64,000 nucleotides of DNA from Aureibaculum marinum (GTDB lineage Bacteria; Bacteroidota; Bacteroidia; Flavobacteriales; Flavobacteriaceae), in contig NZ_RPFJ01000017.1 of NCBI RefSeq assembly GCF_003813905.1, positions 1 to 64,000 on the forward strand. The letters run 5' to 3'. How positions within the stretch are numbered: the stretch's first letter is position 1; the number at the start of each line of letters is the position of its first letter. Positions 9,085-18,612 of the stretch are shown here, in pieces. The position numbers were made by a program, and so were the translations under genes. The notes under the pieces were generated by a model. That model saw only the letters and a program-made list of their open reading frames with translations. It was not told where the DNA came from and did no database searches.

Positions 9085-9259
9085 TGTTTTTCTTGTTATT
9101 AAACTCTAAATAATTGATTTATAATATAGAAAACAAGACGGTTAGGACGAAGTATCATTATTAGTGTCCGAAAGAGCTTTTTGAGTTTTCAAAGCTTTTT
9201 ACTGCATTATAATTATAAATGGTAACTTAGCTTAATTCAAATAATGTACTTTTATATAG

Positions 9260-11194
9260 ATGGTAAAGAATTTAAACAAGCAATTAATATTCACAACAAT
9301 AACTATTTTAAGTACTATTTTTTGTTATGCTCAGCTAATTGATTTACGTAAAAAAAACTCTTATAAAAAGGTATTTGTAGATACTGATAATTTTGGTGCT
9401 TCTTACTTAGATATTTTAGAAGTAGCCTTACCTAAAATAAAAACGGATACCATTAAATTTTCTGTGTTAAATGATTTGGCCTATTATTGGCATACACGAA
9501 ATTTAAATAAAGCCTTGCATTTTGTAACTCAGGGTTTAAAAATAACTCAAGAGAAGAACGATACCTTGTGGCATGGCAAATTTCAAATAACTCAAGGAGC
9601 AATTTTGCTTAGGATGGAAAAACTAGATAGTGCTTTTTTTGTGTTACAAGAGGCTAGAAGTAAAGTTAGAAAGCAAGATTTACCTAAGTTAAATACAGAA
9701 TTAGGTTATGTTTTTGAACGAAGAGGGTTATTGGCTAAAGCTGCTGATTATGCGTTAGAAGCATTAAGGTTAGGAGAGGAATTAAAAAACAACAGAGTAA
9801 TTGCATTGGCATACAGTGATTTAAGTAATTTATTTTGGAAACAATCTAAATTTGATGAAGGCTTAGAGTATGGATTAAAATCGGTTGCTCTATTTGAAGA
9901 AGTTGGTATTAATGATTTAGATTATGATTTTACGTTGTATGTAGTAGGTAATAATTATCTAGCACTAAAACAAGAGGAAAAAGCTCTCAATTATTATAAC
10001 CATGCAATTGCAATTGGCGAACGCTATGGCTTTTATAACAATTTAAGTGATATTTATATTTCATTAACTGATTTAAATGCTTATTTAAATAAATTTGATC
10101 AAGCAGTATGGGCAGGTGAAAATGCAATTAAATATGCGAATTTATTGGATAATAATTTTTTGCTTATGCGGTCATGGCTTTCATTAGGCAAAGCTCAGAA
10201 TTTGGAAGGAAAATATCTTAGTGCTATCGAAAGTCTTCAAAACTCTATACGTATTGCAACGCCTAATTTTGGGGATAATTACTATCTAAGTCAGGCGTAT
10301 AATAATCTTGGTAGAGCACATGCGGGAAATCATAATTATCAAGAAGCTTATGCTGCCTTTGCGGAGTATGATCAGTTAAGGAGTAAAATATTTACGGCAG
10401 AAGCAGATCAGAGAATTTCTTTATTACAAACAGAATTTGAGGTTACTAAAAAGGAGAATACCATTAAACTACAAGAAATTGAGATTAAAAAACAAAAATT
10501 AAGGGAGTCTTTAATTTTTGTCATCTCAGGAATGCTTTTTATAGTGCTTGCACTTATCTATTTTGCATATCAAAACATAAAAAAGAAAAGAGTATTACTC
10601 CAAAAACAAAATCAAGAAAAAGAGTTTTTATTAAAAGAAATCCACCATCGGGTAAAGAATAATTTGGAAATTGTTTCAAGTTTATTGGCATTACAGTCTG
10701 CTCAAATGGAAGATAAAAAAATGGTTGATGTTATGCTGCATTGCCAAAACAGGGTTCATACAATGAGTTTGATTCATCAAAAGTTATATCAACGTAATAA
10801 TTTGTCAAAAGTTGAAATGAAAGATTATTTTATGAATTTATGTCAACATGTATTAGATTCGTTTGGAAGTAATAATCGTATTGCAGCTGTTTGTGATATG
10901 GAACCTCTTGAAGTTGATATTGATATGGCTATACCATTAGGTCTAATTGTTAATGAATTATTAACCAATGCAATGAAGTATGCATTTCCAAATAATAAAA
11001 AAGGAAATATTTTTATAAGTTTAACAAAAAGAAATAAAAATAACTATAGTCTTATTTTTAAAGACAATGGTATTGGATTTGATGAAAAGAGACAGGCCCT
11101 TGGTACAGGTTTTGGTACGCAGTTAATTAACCTTTTAGTAAGTCAATTGGGGGCGTTATTAATAAACAGAGTGAGAATGGAGCCTCAATATTAA
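9260..11194 (+). CDS. TPR-containing sensor histidine kinase (HisKA_2 type), 3' end apparently frameshifted
   Basis: A signal peptide (1-25) leads to several TPR repeats (about 90-395), one transmembrane helix (about 418-440), and a HisKA_2 domain with EIHHRVKNNLEIVSSLLALQ; the His pair is near 462/463. The ATPase domain has NELLTNAMKYAFP and DNGIGFD. The current frame ends in an atypical tail after VSQLG at a run of five G (11149-11153). With six G the frame would continue as GGVINKQSENGASILITFSF to TAA at 11221-11223, the normal family ending. A base was therefore lost in the genome or in the sequence. The product probably signals to a LytTR regulator such as the one encoded convergently next door. 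Confidence 0.85.
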   Translation: MVKNLNKQLIFTTITILSTIFCYAQLIDLRKKNSYKKVFVDTDNFGASYLDILEVALPKIKTDTIKFSVLNDLAYYWHTRNLNKALHFVTQGLKITQEKNDTLWHGKFQITQGAILLRMEKLDSAFFVLQEARSKVRKQDLPKLNTELGYVFERRGLLAKAADYALEALRLGEELKNNRVIALAYSDLSNLFWKQSKFDEGLEYGLKSVALFEEVGINDLDYDFTLYVVGNNYLALKQEEKALNYYNHAIAIGERYGFYNNLSDIYISLTDLNAYLNKFDQAVWAGENAIKYANLLDNNFLLMRSWLSLGKAQNLEGKYLSAIESLQNSIRIATPNFGDNYYLSQAYNNLGRAHAGNHNYQEAYAAFAEYDQLRSKIFTAEADQRISLLQTEFEVTKKENTIKLQEIEIKKQKLRESLIFVISGMLFIVLALIYFAYQNIKKKRVLLQKQNQEKEFLLKEIHHRVKNNLEIVSSLLALQSAQMEDKKMVDVMLHCQNRVHTMSLIHQKLYQRNNLSKVEMKDYFMNLCQHVLDSFGSNNRIAAVCDMEPLEVDIDMAIPLGLIVNELLTNAMKYAFPNNKKGNIFISLTKRNKNNYSLIFKDNGIGFDEKRQALGTGFGTQLINLLVSQLGALLINRVRMEPQY

Positions 11195-11219
11195 TTACCT
11201 TTAGTTTTGAAAAAACAAC

Positions 11220-11948
11220 TTAAATTGTTTGAAGCCTTTTCATTAAATCCATTTTAAATGATTTACTCATAGGAACAATTTTGTTAGCTACCATTAAATG
11301 ACTTCCTGCTACTTCATCAATTTTAGTCAGATTTACAATATAAGATCGATGTATTCTTAAAAAATGTGTTTTTGGCAGTTTTTCATTAATATTCTTTAAT
11401 GTATTTACAATTAAAAACGCTTTGTCTCTGCAAAAAATGCGACAGTAATTCCGATCAGCTTCAATATAATATATATTTTTAAGAGAAATTTTTACCATTT
11501 TTTCATGATCTCTTACAAAAATGCAATCTTCTAATACATATGGGTTTTTTAGTTCTTTTTTTTCTTTTTCTATCTCAATTGTATTTATAGCTAACTCTAT
11601 TGCACGTTGTAAATCTAAATTCTTAAAAGGTTTAGATATAAAAGCAGCTGGTTTTGTAGTTTTAGCTTCATTAAAATAAAAATCGTCCGTATTGGCAGTT
11701 AGGTAAATTATGGGTATTTCAAATTTAGTTTGTATTTGCTTTGCGGTATCTATTCCACTAAGTTTACCTTTCAGTTGAATATCCATTAATATAATGTCAG
11801 GTAAATTGGCTTCAATGTGTACAAATGCATCTTCTCCATGGGAAACCATACCAATTACTTCGTACCCCAATTTTTGTAGTTGTAAAGAAATATTGGCGGC
11901 AATTATCATTTCATCTTCTACTATAAAAATTTTAATTGGGCTTGTCAT
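11220..11948 (-). CDS. LytTR-family response regulator
   Basis: The 242-aa protein has an N-terminal receiver domain (about 1-125) with the acidic pair ED near residues 11-12, the phospho-acceptor Asp in LPDIILMDIQLKGK, and the conserved Lys in FISKPF. The C-terminal LytTR DNA-binding domain (about 140-240) shows NIYYIEADRNYCRIF and FLRIHRSYIVNL. Members bind direct repeats upstream of target promoters. It is convergent with the TPR kinase; with the kinase frame corrected, the two genes overlap by four bases at their ends. The pairing with that kinase is likely from context and from the known association of HisKA_2 TPR kinases with LytTR regulators. Confidence 0.9.
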   Translation of the reverse strand: MTSPIKIFIVEDEMIIAANISLQLQKLGYEVIGMVSHGEDAFVHIEANLPDIILMDIQLKGKLSGIDTAKQIQTKFEIPIIYLTANTDDFYFNEAKTTKPAAFISKPFKNLDLQRAIELAINTIEIEKEKKELKNPYVLEDCIFVRDHEKMVKISLKNIYYIEADRNYCRIFCRDKAFLIVNTLKNINEKLPKTHFLRIHRSYIVNLTKIDEVAGSHLMVANKIVPMSKSFKMDLMKRLQTI

Positions 11949-12172
11949 GGTTATGAAAAATGCTGATTCTTAATGTGTTAAATGTACGCTTTTTTATTTA
12001 GTTAGAAGTATTTTTTAAATACCATTTCTAATACTTGAAATTCTAAGAAATTTAGTTTCTTATAAAATAGAGATTGATTTTAATTACTCATAATTTTAGT
12101 GTATTTTCTTACTTTATTAAAAACTAATAGAAAAAAAAAGAACCTTAAACCATTATTAATCAAATTAAACAC

Positions 12173-12180
12173 TACTTTTG
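12173..12180 (+). promoter_or_regulatory. Bacteroidota -7 promoter element of typA
   Basis: TACTTTTG matches the TAnnTTTG element of Bacteroidota primary-sigma promoters. It would place the transcript start around 12186, ruling out a TTG start at 12178 and supporting ATG 12199. Confidence 0.6.
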
Positions 12181-12198
12181 CACCTCGAAAAAAAATAT

Positions 12199-13971
12199 AT
12201 GCAATCTATTAGAAACATAGCTATTATAGCACACGTTGATCATGGTAAAACAACTATGGTTGATAAAATTATTGATCAAGCCAAAATTTTAGACGAGCGT
12301 AAAGAGCGAGTTGATTTGTTATTAGATAATAACGATTTGGAACGTGAACGCGGTATTACAATCCTATCCAAAAATGTATCGGTAACTTATAAGGGAGTAA
12401 AAATTAATGTAATTGACACACCAGGTCACGCCGATTTTGGAGGAGAGGTAGAGCGTGTATTGAAAATGGCCGATGGGGTTTTATTATTAGTTGATGCTTT
12501 TGAAGGTCCTATGCCACAAACTCGTTTTGTATTAGGTAAAGCATTAGAATTGGGTTTAACTCCTATTGTAGTGGTTAACAAAGTTGATAAAGAAAATTGT
12601 ACGCCAGATTTGGTACATGAAAAAGTTTTTGATTTAATGTTCGCTTTAGATGCAACAGAAGAGCAATTAAACTTTACAACTATTTATGGTTCTGCTAAAA
12701 ATGGTTGGATGAGTACAGATTGGAAAGAGCCAACAACTGATATTATTCCTTTGTTAGATGCTGTTATTGAATCTATTCCAGAAGCACCAAACCATCAAGG
12801 TACGGCTCAAATGCAAATTACTTCTCTAGATTTTTCTGCCTTTACAGGAAGAATAGCAATTGGACGAGTATTTAGAGGTGAGCTAGAAGAAGGTAAAGAT
12901 TATATGCTTTGTAAAGCTGATGGTGTGACTAAAAAAGTTAGAATTAAAGAATTACACGTTTTTGAAGGCATGGGTAAAGCCAAAGTTTCAAGAGTAAGAA
13001 GTGGTGATATTTGTGCCATTACTGGAATTGAAGGTTTTGATATTGGTGATACTATAGCAGACGTTAACAATCCTGAAGCATTACCAAGAATTGCGGTTGA
13101 CCAACCTACAATGAGTATGTTATTTACTATTAATAATTCTCCATTTTTTGGTAAGGAAGGTAAATATGTAACTTCTAGGCATTTACGTGATAGATTGTAC
13201 AAAGAAACAGAAAAAAACTTAGCTCTACGTGTTGAAGATACAGATACTGAGGATAAGTTTAATGTTTTTGGAAGAGGAATATTGCATCTATCTGTATTAA
13301 TTGAAACCATGAGAAGAGAAGGGTATGAGCTTCAAGTAGGTCGCCCTCAAGTGATTCTTAAAGAGATTGACGGTCAAAAATGTGAACCTTATGAGACTAT
13401 GGTTGTTGATGTGCCTGAAGAGTCTGCAAGTAAAGTTATCAATTTAGTTACTTTACGTAAAGGCGATTTATTGGTCATGGAACCTAAAGGTGATTTACAA
13501 CATTTAGAATTTGATATTCCTTCTAGAGGATTAATTGGTTTACGTAATAAATTATTAACTGCTACTGCAGGTGAAGCCATTATCAATCACCGTTTACGTG
13601 GATATGATGTTTATAAAGGTGAATTTAATGATGTTACCAACGGGGCAATTGTCTCTGCAGAAGGAGGGAAGGCTACGGCTTATGCTATTGACAGATTACA
13701 AGATAGAGGAAAGTTTTTTATTGATCCAAATGAAGAAATTTATAGAGGACAAGTGGTAGGCGAAAATAGTCGTCAAGATGATATGGCAGTAAATTTAATT
13801 AAAGGAAAAAAACTATCTAATGTTCGTAGTTCAGGAGCTGATGATGCTGCTAAAATATTTCCAAAGGTTGATTTCTCTCTAGAAGAATGTATGGAATATA
13901 TAAGAGATGATGAATATTTAGAAATTACACCTAAGAGTTTGCGTATGCGTAAGATTAATTTTAAAGGATAA
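12199..13971 (+). CDS. typA: Translational GTPase TypA/BipA
   Basis: The 590-aa protein starts MQSIRNIAIIAHVDHGKTT, with the P-loop AHVDHGKT near residue 15, the switch region RERGITI, DTPGH (G3) and NKVD (G4). EF-G-like domains II, III and V and the TypA-specific C-terminal domain follow, giving the normal family length. TypA binds the ribosome and assists 50S assembly and growth under stress. A longer frame exists from a TTG at 12178, but that codon lies within the -7 element, so the ATG at 12199 is chosen. It stands alone on its strand between the regulator and a lipoprotein gene. Confidence 0.97.
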   Translation: MQSIRNIAIIAHVDHGKTTMVDKIIDQAKILDERKERVDLLLDNNDLERERGITILSKNVSVTYKGVKINVIDTPGHADFGGEVERVLKMADGVLLLVDAFEGPMPQTRFVLGKALELGLTPIVVVNKVDKENCTPDLVHEKVFDLMFALDATEEQLNFTTIYGSAKNGWMSTDWKEPTTDIIPLLDAVIESIPEAPNHQGTAQMQITSLDFSAFTGRIAIGRVFRGELEEGKDYMLCKADGVTKKVRIKELHVFEGMGKAKVSRVRSGDICAITGIEGFDIGDTIADVNNPEALPRIAVDQPTMSMLFTINNSPFFGKEGKYVTSRHLRDRLYKETEKNLALRVEDTDTEDKFNVFGRGILHLSVLIETMRREGYELQVGRPQVILKEIDGQKCEPYETMVVDVPEESASKVINLVTLRKGDLLVMEPKGDLQHLEFDIPSRGLIGLRNKLLTATAGEAIINHRLRGYDVYKGEFNDVTNGAIVSAEGGKATAYAIDRLQDRGKFFIDPNEEIYRGQVVGENSRQDDMAVNLIKGKKLSNVRSSGADDAAKIFPKVDFSLEECMEYIRDDEYLEITPKSLRMRKINFKG

Positions 13972-14155
13972 CTTTGGTTGTTATCACTAAATTAATCTAT
14001 TTTTAGTAATATAAGTTATTCTCTTAAAGAGGGGCCAGAAAGTATTATACTACTTTAGTTAAAATACTGATAATATAAACTTTTGTTAAAATAAACATGC
14101 TGTTTTAAATCATAGAAAATAGCCGTAAATTGCGAAAAAATTAAATAGTTTAGAA

Positions 14156-15016
14156 ATGAAATTGACTTTAAACTCCATTTTTTACATTTTTCTTTTAGGA
14201 ATAGTTTTAGTATCATGTAAAAAAGATGATGACGATACAATACCACACGATCCTGAAGCTCAAGCTTTATTAGATGATGAAAATTTAGTGGATTTTTTAC
14301 AAACACATTACTATATACCTCCAGCTGAAGGAGAGTCATTTGGTGTAATTGATACCATTTTAAATGATGAAGAGCCTTTGTATTCAATCGTGAAAACTAA
14401 AGATATAACCTATAATGAGATTGATTATAAGTTATATTATTTGGTGAATAATGTAGGTGAAGCAGATTTGTATCCAAGCCGTACGGATTCTGTATTGGTG
14501 AAATATAATGGATTTGATTTAGATAGTACTAATTTTGATAGTAAAACTAATTTTACTTGGCTTAAATTATCTAGTACAATTCAAGGTTGGGGATATGGTT
14601 TTTCATTTTTTAAAGGGGGAACAAATGTATCTCAACCTGGAGAGCCTTTGGCTTATGAAAATACAGGTAAAGGAGTGCTTTTTATTCCTTCTGGATTGGC
14701 TTATGGACAATACGGTTCAGGATCAATTGGGGTAAATGAACCTCTAATATTCCATATAGAGTTAGCAGCTGTGAAAAGAGTAGATACAGATGGTGATGGC
14801 ATTTTTGATATTTATGAAGATGAGAATGGAAATGGAAATTTTAATGATGATGATACAGATGAAGATGGTGTTCCTAATTATGGAGATACAGATGATGATG
14901 GTGATGGTATATTAACAATTAACGAAAATTCAGATCCTAATGGTGATGGTAATCCCGATGATGCGTTAGATACAGATGAAGATGGTACTCCAGATTATTT
15001 AGATGCAGATAATTAA
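14156..15016 (+). CDS. FKBP-type PPIase-like lipoprotein with C-terminal calcium-binding repeats
   Basis: The 286-aa product has a lipoprotein signal (GIVLVSCKKDDDD, Cys about 22). An FKBP-like domain follows at about residues 80-205, seen from DSVLVKYNGFDLDSTNFDS, QGWGYGFSFFKGG and VLFIPSGLAYGQYGSGSIG. Residues about 210-286 are Asp-rich thrombospondin type 3-like repeats (DTDGDGIFDIYEDENGNG, DTDEDGTPDYLDADN). FKBP proteins isomerise prolyl bonds; in this phylum such lipoproteins are often tied to gliding or secretion, which is inference here. The acidic repeats should bind calcium and resemble those of the 29301-30140 lipoprotein. A strong terminator follows. Confidence 0.85.
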   Translation: MKLTLNSIFYIFLLGIVLVSCKKDDDDTIPHDPEAQALLDDENLVDFLQTHYYIPPAEGESFGVIDTILNDEEPLYSIVKTKDITYNEIDYKLYYLVNNVGEADLYPSRTDSVLVKYNGFDLDSTNFDSKTNFTWLKLSSTIQGWGYGFSFFKGGTNVSQPGEPLAYENTGKGVLFIPSGLAYGQYGSGSIGVNEPLIFHIELAAVKRVDTDGDGIFDIYEDENGNGNFNDDDTDEDGVPNYGDTDDDGDGILTINENSDPNGDGNPDDALDTDEDGTPDYLDADN

Positions 15017-15032
15017 TTTATATAAAAATTAT

Positions 15033-15079
15033 AACATAAAAAAGCACCAAATTCATTGAATTTGGTGCTTTTTTATGTT
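15033..15079. terminator. Bidirectional intrinsic terminator
   Basis: Two perfectly complementary 23-base arms meet around a one-base centre, with the core AGCACCAAATTCA/TGAATTTGGTGCT flanked by A and T runs on both sides. It sits between two converging genes and can terminate both. Confidence 0.9.
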
Positions 15080-15102
15080 ACTGAAATGCCTATATATACA
15101 AA

Positions 15103-15741
15103 CTAACGTCGTCTATCATTAAAACGATATGCTAAACTAAATATAACCTGATTGGGTCTGTTATCTACATTAATGTTTGTATTTCCTAATTTACCATCTA
15201 TATCATTAGAAAATCCTTTCTCCCAACGTACATCTAAACCAAGACGTCCTAATTCTATACCAGTTCCAATTTGTAAACCAACACTAAAATCATCAGTTTC
15301 AATATTGTTAATTTCGTCTTGACTAAAATCAGATTTTATCAAATATTGAATGGAAGGTCCACCAAAAATATGTACAGGACCAATAAGTTTTGTACCCAAT
15401 AAAATAGGAATGTCTAATTTTTTGGTTTTAAATTTTGTATTAACATTAGCAATTGGTGCTTGATTGTCATACGAATTATTAAGCTCGGTATAAATAACTT
15501 CAGGTCTTAAATATAGTCCTGCAAAATGAAATCGAGTCCATAATCCAAGATGAAAACCAGCTCTATTGTCTGCACCTGTGCTAACAATATTTGAAGCATT
15601 GTCGCCAATTTCAGAGAAAATTTCTTTAAAATCGCCTCCAAAATTATAATTCACACCTCCTTTTAGACCAATATCAACTTGGGCAAATAAAAAAGATGTA
15701 GTTAAGGTAAGGGTTAGTGCGGTCAATACTAATTTTTTCAT
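15103..15741 (-). CDS. Outer-membrane beta-barrel protein (PorT-like)
   Basis: A 212-aa protein with a signal peptide (1-20, TSFLFAQ) followed by alternating amphipathic strands: VDIGLKGGVNYNFGG, AGFHLGLWTRFHFAGLYLRP, IFGGPSIQYLI, DFSVGLQIGTGIEL and a final VIFSLAYRF. The last strand followed by a basic NDRRR tail fits a small barrel of the outer_membrane beta-barrel (OMP_b-brl_2) class. The ligand is unknown. It is monocistronic, bounded by a strong terminator downstream and by a 355-bp upstream region. Confidence 0.8.
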   Translation of the reverse strand: MKKLVLTALTLTLTTSFLFAQVDIGLKGGVNYNFGGDFKEIFSEIGDNASNIVSTGADNRAGFHLGLWTRFHFAGLYLRPEVIYTELNNSYDNQAPIANVNTKFKTKKLDIPILLGTKLIGPVHIFGGPSIQYLIKSDFSQDEINNIETDDFSVGLQIGTGIELGRLGLDVRWEKGFSNDIDGKLGNTNINVDNRPNQVIFSLAYRFNDRRR

Positions 15742-16096
15742 AATAATAAATTTTAGTTATAATAAAAACCCACAACTACGTATTAAAAAAAAATAGTTAA
15801 TATCGTTTGAAGTAGTATAAAATAAGTTTTTATTTTTCTTAAAAAAAGAGAATACTATTTAAAAGATATAAAGTTACTTATTTTTCTATTTCAAATTTAA
15901 TTAATGATTTTTAATACACAATTGGGGTTGCTTATTTTTCTTAAACGCAAAAGTCGAGCCAATATGCAAAATGTTGATAACTGTTTCTAGAATAAAATTG
16001 AGAACAATAAATTTAAAACACTGATAATGTGCAGTTTATTTAATTGTTTTTATTAATTTAAATGAGCAAAATAAAATTAATATTAACCTTTTAAAT
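15742..16096. other. Intergenic region, no gene seen
   Basis: This AT-rich 355-bp gap contains the promoter region of the outer-membrane protein (minus strand) and the 3' flank of the transketolase subunit. I find no open frame with a plausible start, no strong hairpin and no clear TAnnTTTG element in the right orientation. Confidence 0.4.
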
Positions 16097-17050
16097 CTAT
16101 TTTCTTTCTAAAACTTTAGTTACAGCTTTAACAATAGCACTACTATTTAACCCATATTTTTCCATTAATTGTTCTGGAGTACCTGATTCACCAAAAGTAT
16201 CGTGAGTGGCAATAAATTCTTGAGGTGTTGGAAGGTTTTCAGATAATACACGAGCAACACTTTCACCTAAACCACCTAAATAATTATGTTCTTCAGCAGT
16301 TACTATGCATCCTGTTTTTTTAACAGATTTTAAAATGGCATTTTTATCTAAAGGTTTTATAGTATGTATATTAATAACTTCTGCTGATATTCCTTTTTCT
16401 TCAAGAGCTTCAGATGCTTGCAGAGCTTCCCAAACCAGATGGCCTGTAGCTACAATAGTAACATCTGTACCTTCTGTAAGTTGAACAGCTTTTCCAATTT
16501 CAAATTTTTGATCAGCATCAGTAAATATAGGTACTTTCGGACGTCCAAAACGCAAATAAACAGGACCTTGGTGATCTGCAATAGCAATAGTAGCTGCTTT
16601 TGTTTGATTGTAATCACACGTGTTAATAACGGTCATTCCTGGTAACATTTTCATCAAACCTATATCTTCTAAAATTTGATGTGTAGCTCCATCTTCACCT
16701 AAAGTTAAACCTGCGTGAGAAGCACATATTTTTACATTTTTATTAGAATATGCGATTGATTGACGGATTTGATCATACACTCTTCCTGTAGAAAAATTTG
16801 CGAAAGTTCCAGTAAATGGAATTTTTCCTCCAATAGTTAATCCTGCGGCAATACCCATCATATTAGCTTCGGCAATACCTATTTGAAAAAATCTTTCAGG
16901 ATTTTCTTCAATAAACTTTTCCATTTTTAAGGAACCAATTAAATCGGCACAAAGTGCAACTACATTAGGATTGGTTCTGCCTAATTCTGCTAACCCTGCT
17001 CCAAAGCCAGAACGCGTATCTTGTTTTTCTGTGTATGTGTATTTTTTCAT
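16097..17050 (-). CDS. Transketolase, C-terminal subunit (split enzyme)
   Basis: The 317-aa protein covers the pyrimidine-binding and C-terminal domains of transketolase. Visible motifs include DTRSGFGAGLAELGR at the start, the FQIGIAEANMMGIAAGLTIGG segment with the Glu that activates thiamine diphosphate, and the C-terminal SGTPEQLMEKYGL. With the N-terminal subunit it forms the pentose-phosphate enzyme that moves two-carbon units between sugars. Its partner is encoded at 46831-47676, about 30 kb away and on the other strand, whereas the two halves are normally adjacent. The ATG at 17050 fits the family. Confidence 0.93.
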   Translation of the reverse strand: MKKYTYTEKQDTRSGFGAGLAELGRTNPNVVALCADLIGSLKMEKFIEENPERFFQIGIAEANMMGIAAGLTIGGKIPFTGTFANFSTGRVYDQIRQSIAYSNKNVKICASHAGLTLGEDGATHQILEDIGLMKMLPGMTVINTCDYNQTKAATIAIADHQGPVYLRFGRPKVPIFTDADQKFEIGKAVQLTEGTDVTIVATGHLVWEALQASEALEEKGISAEVINIHTIKPLDKNAILKSVKKTGCIVTAEEHNYLGGLGESVARVLSENLPTPQEFIATHDTFGESGTPEQLMEKYGLNSSAIVKAVTKVLERK

Positions 17051-17105
17051 TTTGGTAAAAGTTGCTAAAAAAATTTAAAGACAAAAATATCAATTGTAAT
17101 GAGGA

Positions 17106-17693
17106 TTAACTGGTAAATTCCATCATTTCTTTATAAAACTTATGAACAGGAAAGCCCATGACTGTGTAAAAACTTCCTTCAATTTTATTTACTGCTATAT
17201 AGCCAATCCATTCTTGAATGCCGTATGCTCCAGCTTTATCATAAGGTTTATACTTGGTAATATAGTAATCTATCTCTTCTTCTGTTAATTTTTTAAAATG
17301 AACGGCAGTTGTATCATTAATAATTATTGATTTATCTTTTGTTTTAATACAGATAGAAGTAATAACTTCATGTAATCTTTCTGATAAAAATAATAACATT
17401 TGTTTTGCCTCGGCACTATCTTTAGGTTTTCCTAAAACTTTACCTGCAGCTCTAACAATAGTATCTGCTGTTATCAGCATTTCATTATCTGCTAAAACTT
17501 CAGAATAGGTATCAGCTTTTAATTTAGCTAAATAACTGGTAATTTCATTACCGTGTAAATACTTTGGATAATCTTCATCAATATCAATTGTAACAGTGTC
17601 AAAGGTTAATCCTAAATTTTTTAACAATTCTTTTCTTCTCGTTGATTGAGATCCTAAAATAATCTTGTAGTTTTTTAATTTTTCAGCCAGCAT
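17106..17693 (-). CDS. maf: Maf family nucleotide pyrophosphatase
   Basis: The 195-aa protein begins with ILGSQSTRRKELLKNLGL, the Maf phosphate-binding loop, and has the catalytic Asp region LITADTIV and the closing YDKAGAYGIQEW and GSFYTVMGFP motifs. Maf enzymes hydrolyse non-canonical or excess nucleoside triphosphates to monophosphates. Its start overlaps the end of the UbiA-family gene by 11 bases, so it is the last gene of a smpB-ubiA-maf operon. The length is normal. Confidence 0.93.
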   Translation of the reverse strand: MLAEKLKNYKIILGSQSTRRKELLKNLGLTFDTVTIDIDEDYPKYLHGNEITSYLAKLKADTYSEVLADNEMLITADTIVRAAGKVLGKPKDSAEAKQMLLFLSERLHEVITSICIKTKDKSIIINDTTAVHFKKLTEEEIDYYITKYKPYDKAGAYGIQEWIGYIAVNKIEGSFYTVMGFPVHKFYKEMMEFTS

Positions 17694-18612
17694 AATAAAT
17701 AGTTAATGAAAGGATTACTATAGAAAACATTCCTAACAACATAATTAATTTTAATAACATACTTGCAAACTTATAATCCTTTTTTGATTTTGCATATAAA
17801 ATTTTAGTCATAAAATAGAGTAGTGGTAATAACACTACAATAAGCATATATGCCAATACAAAAGGAACATTAGGAAAATTATTAAAACTATATGAAGTAA
17901 TTATAATTAAAGGAACGAAGCTTAATGCAAAAATAATATAATTTGTTCTTTTTCTACCTAAAAGTATAGGTAATGTTTGCATATTCATATATTTATCTCC
18001 ATTAATATCTTCAACATCTTTTACCATTTCGCGTAAAAGCATAAACATAAAAGCGAATGCAGCATAATCTATCAAAACTTTAAAGGCATAATATTGGTCA
18101 ATATCATTATCTTCTGTAACTACTGGTATTACCTCAAATACTCCTACAATTAAAATACTCAAAGAAACTAATAATGCTACAATAATATTACCAATTATAG
18201 GTCTTTTTTTTAAATCAGAATTATAAACTTTCAAAAGTAAAATAGTAATAACAAAAATAGCAACAAAAGATAGTTTGTCTATTGTATGAGCTAAATATAG
18301 TCCTGTTAACAATCCAACTCCATTAAATATATTGTAAAGAAAATGAGCTCTTTTTTTTGATATTTTTTTTGTGACTAAGACTTTAGTTGGTTTATTAATT
18401 TTATCCGCTTCAACATCAAATATATCATTTAGAATATTACCTGCGGCTGCAATAATTAGTGTAGTAAAAACTAAAATAGAAAAATTAAAATTTGACAACG
18501 CTGTATCTACTGTAAAAGCAGGAAAATAAACATATTTGAATAAAATTTGAATGAGAGCTAGCATTACCAAATTCTTCCATCTAACCAATTGAAGAAAAGA
18601 ACTTAAGGTCAT
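17683..18612 (-). CDS. UbiA-family prenyltransferase (geranylgeranylglycerol-phosphate geranylgeranyltransferase-like)
   Basis: The 309-aa integral membrane protein has about eight helices and both Asp-rich Mg-binding motifs of the UbiA superfamily: NILNDIFDVEADKINKP in the first cytosolic loop and KDVEDINGD in the second. In archaea close relatives attach the second geranylgeranyl chain in ether-lipid synthesis; Bacteroidota homologues usually carry that name although the product is less certain. The gene overlaps smpB by four bases (ATGA) upstream and maf by 11 downstream, so the three are translated from one message. Confidence 0.85.
   Translation of the reverse strand: MTLSSFLQLVRWKNLVMLALIQILFKYVYFPAFTVDTALSNFNFSILVFTTLIIAAAGNILNDIFDVEADKINKPTKVLVTKKISKKRAHFLYNIFNGVGLLTGLYLAHTIDKLSFVAIFVITILLLKVYNSDLKKRPIIGNIIVALLVSLSILIVGVFEVIPVVTEDNDIDQYYAFKVLIDYAAFAFMFMLLREMVKDVEDINGDKYMNMQTLPILLGRKRTNYIIFALSFVPLIIITSYSFNNFPNVPFVLAYMLIVVLLPLLYFMTKILYAKSKKDYKFASMLLKLIMLLGMFSIVILSLTIYYAG

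Noticed and set aside
9085-9259. LytTR binding sites in the region between the secreted-protein cluster and the kinase
   Set aside because: ACGGTTAGG near 9128 matches the half-site with one mismatch, but no second copy lies at the required distance.
12178-12198. Upstream TTG start for typA
   Set aside because: It lies within the -7 element TACTTTTG, so it would not be on the transcript.
12900-13310. Long minus-strand frame inside typA
   Set aside because: It lies wholly within a conserved gene on the other strand and encodes nothing recognisable.
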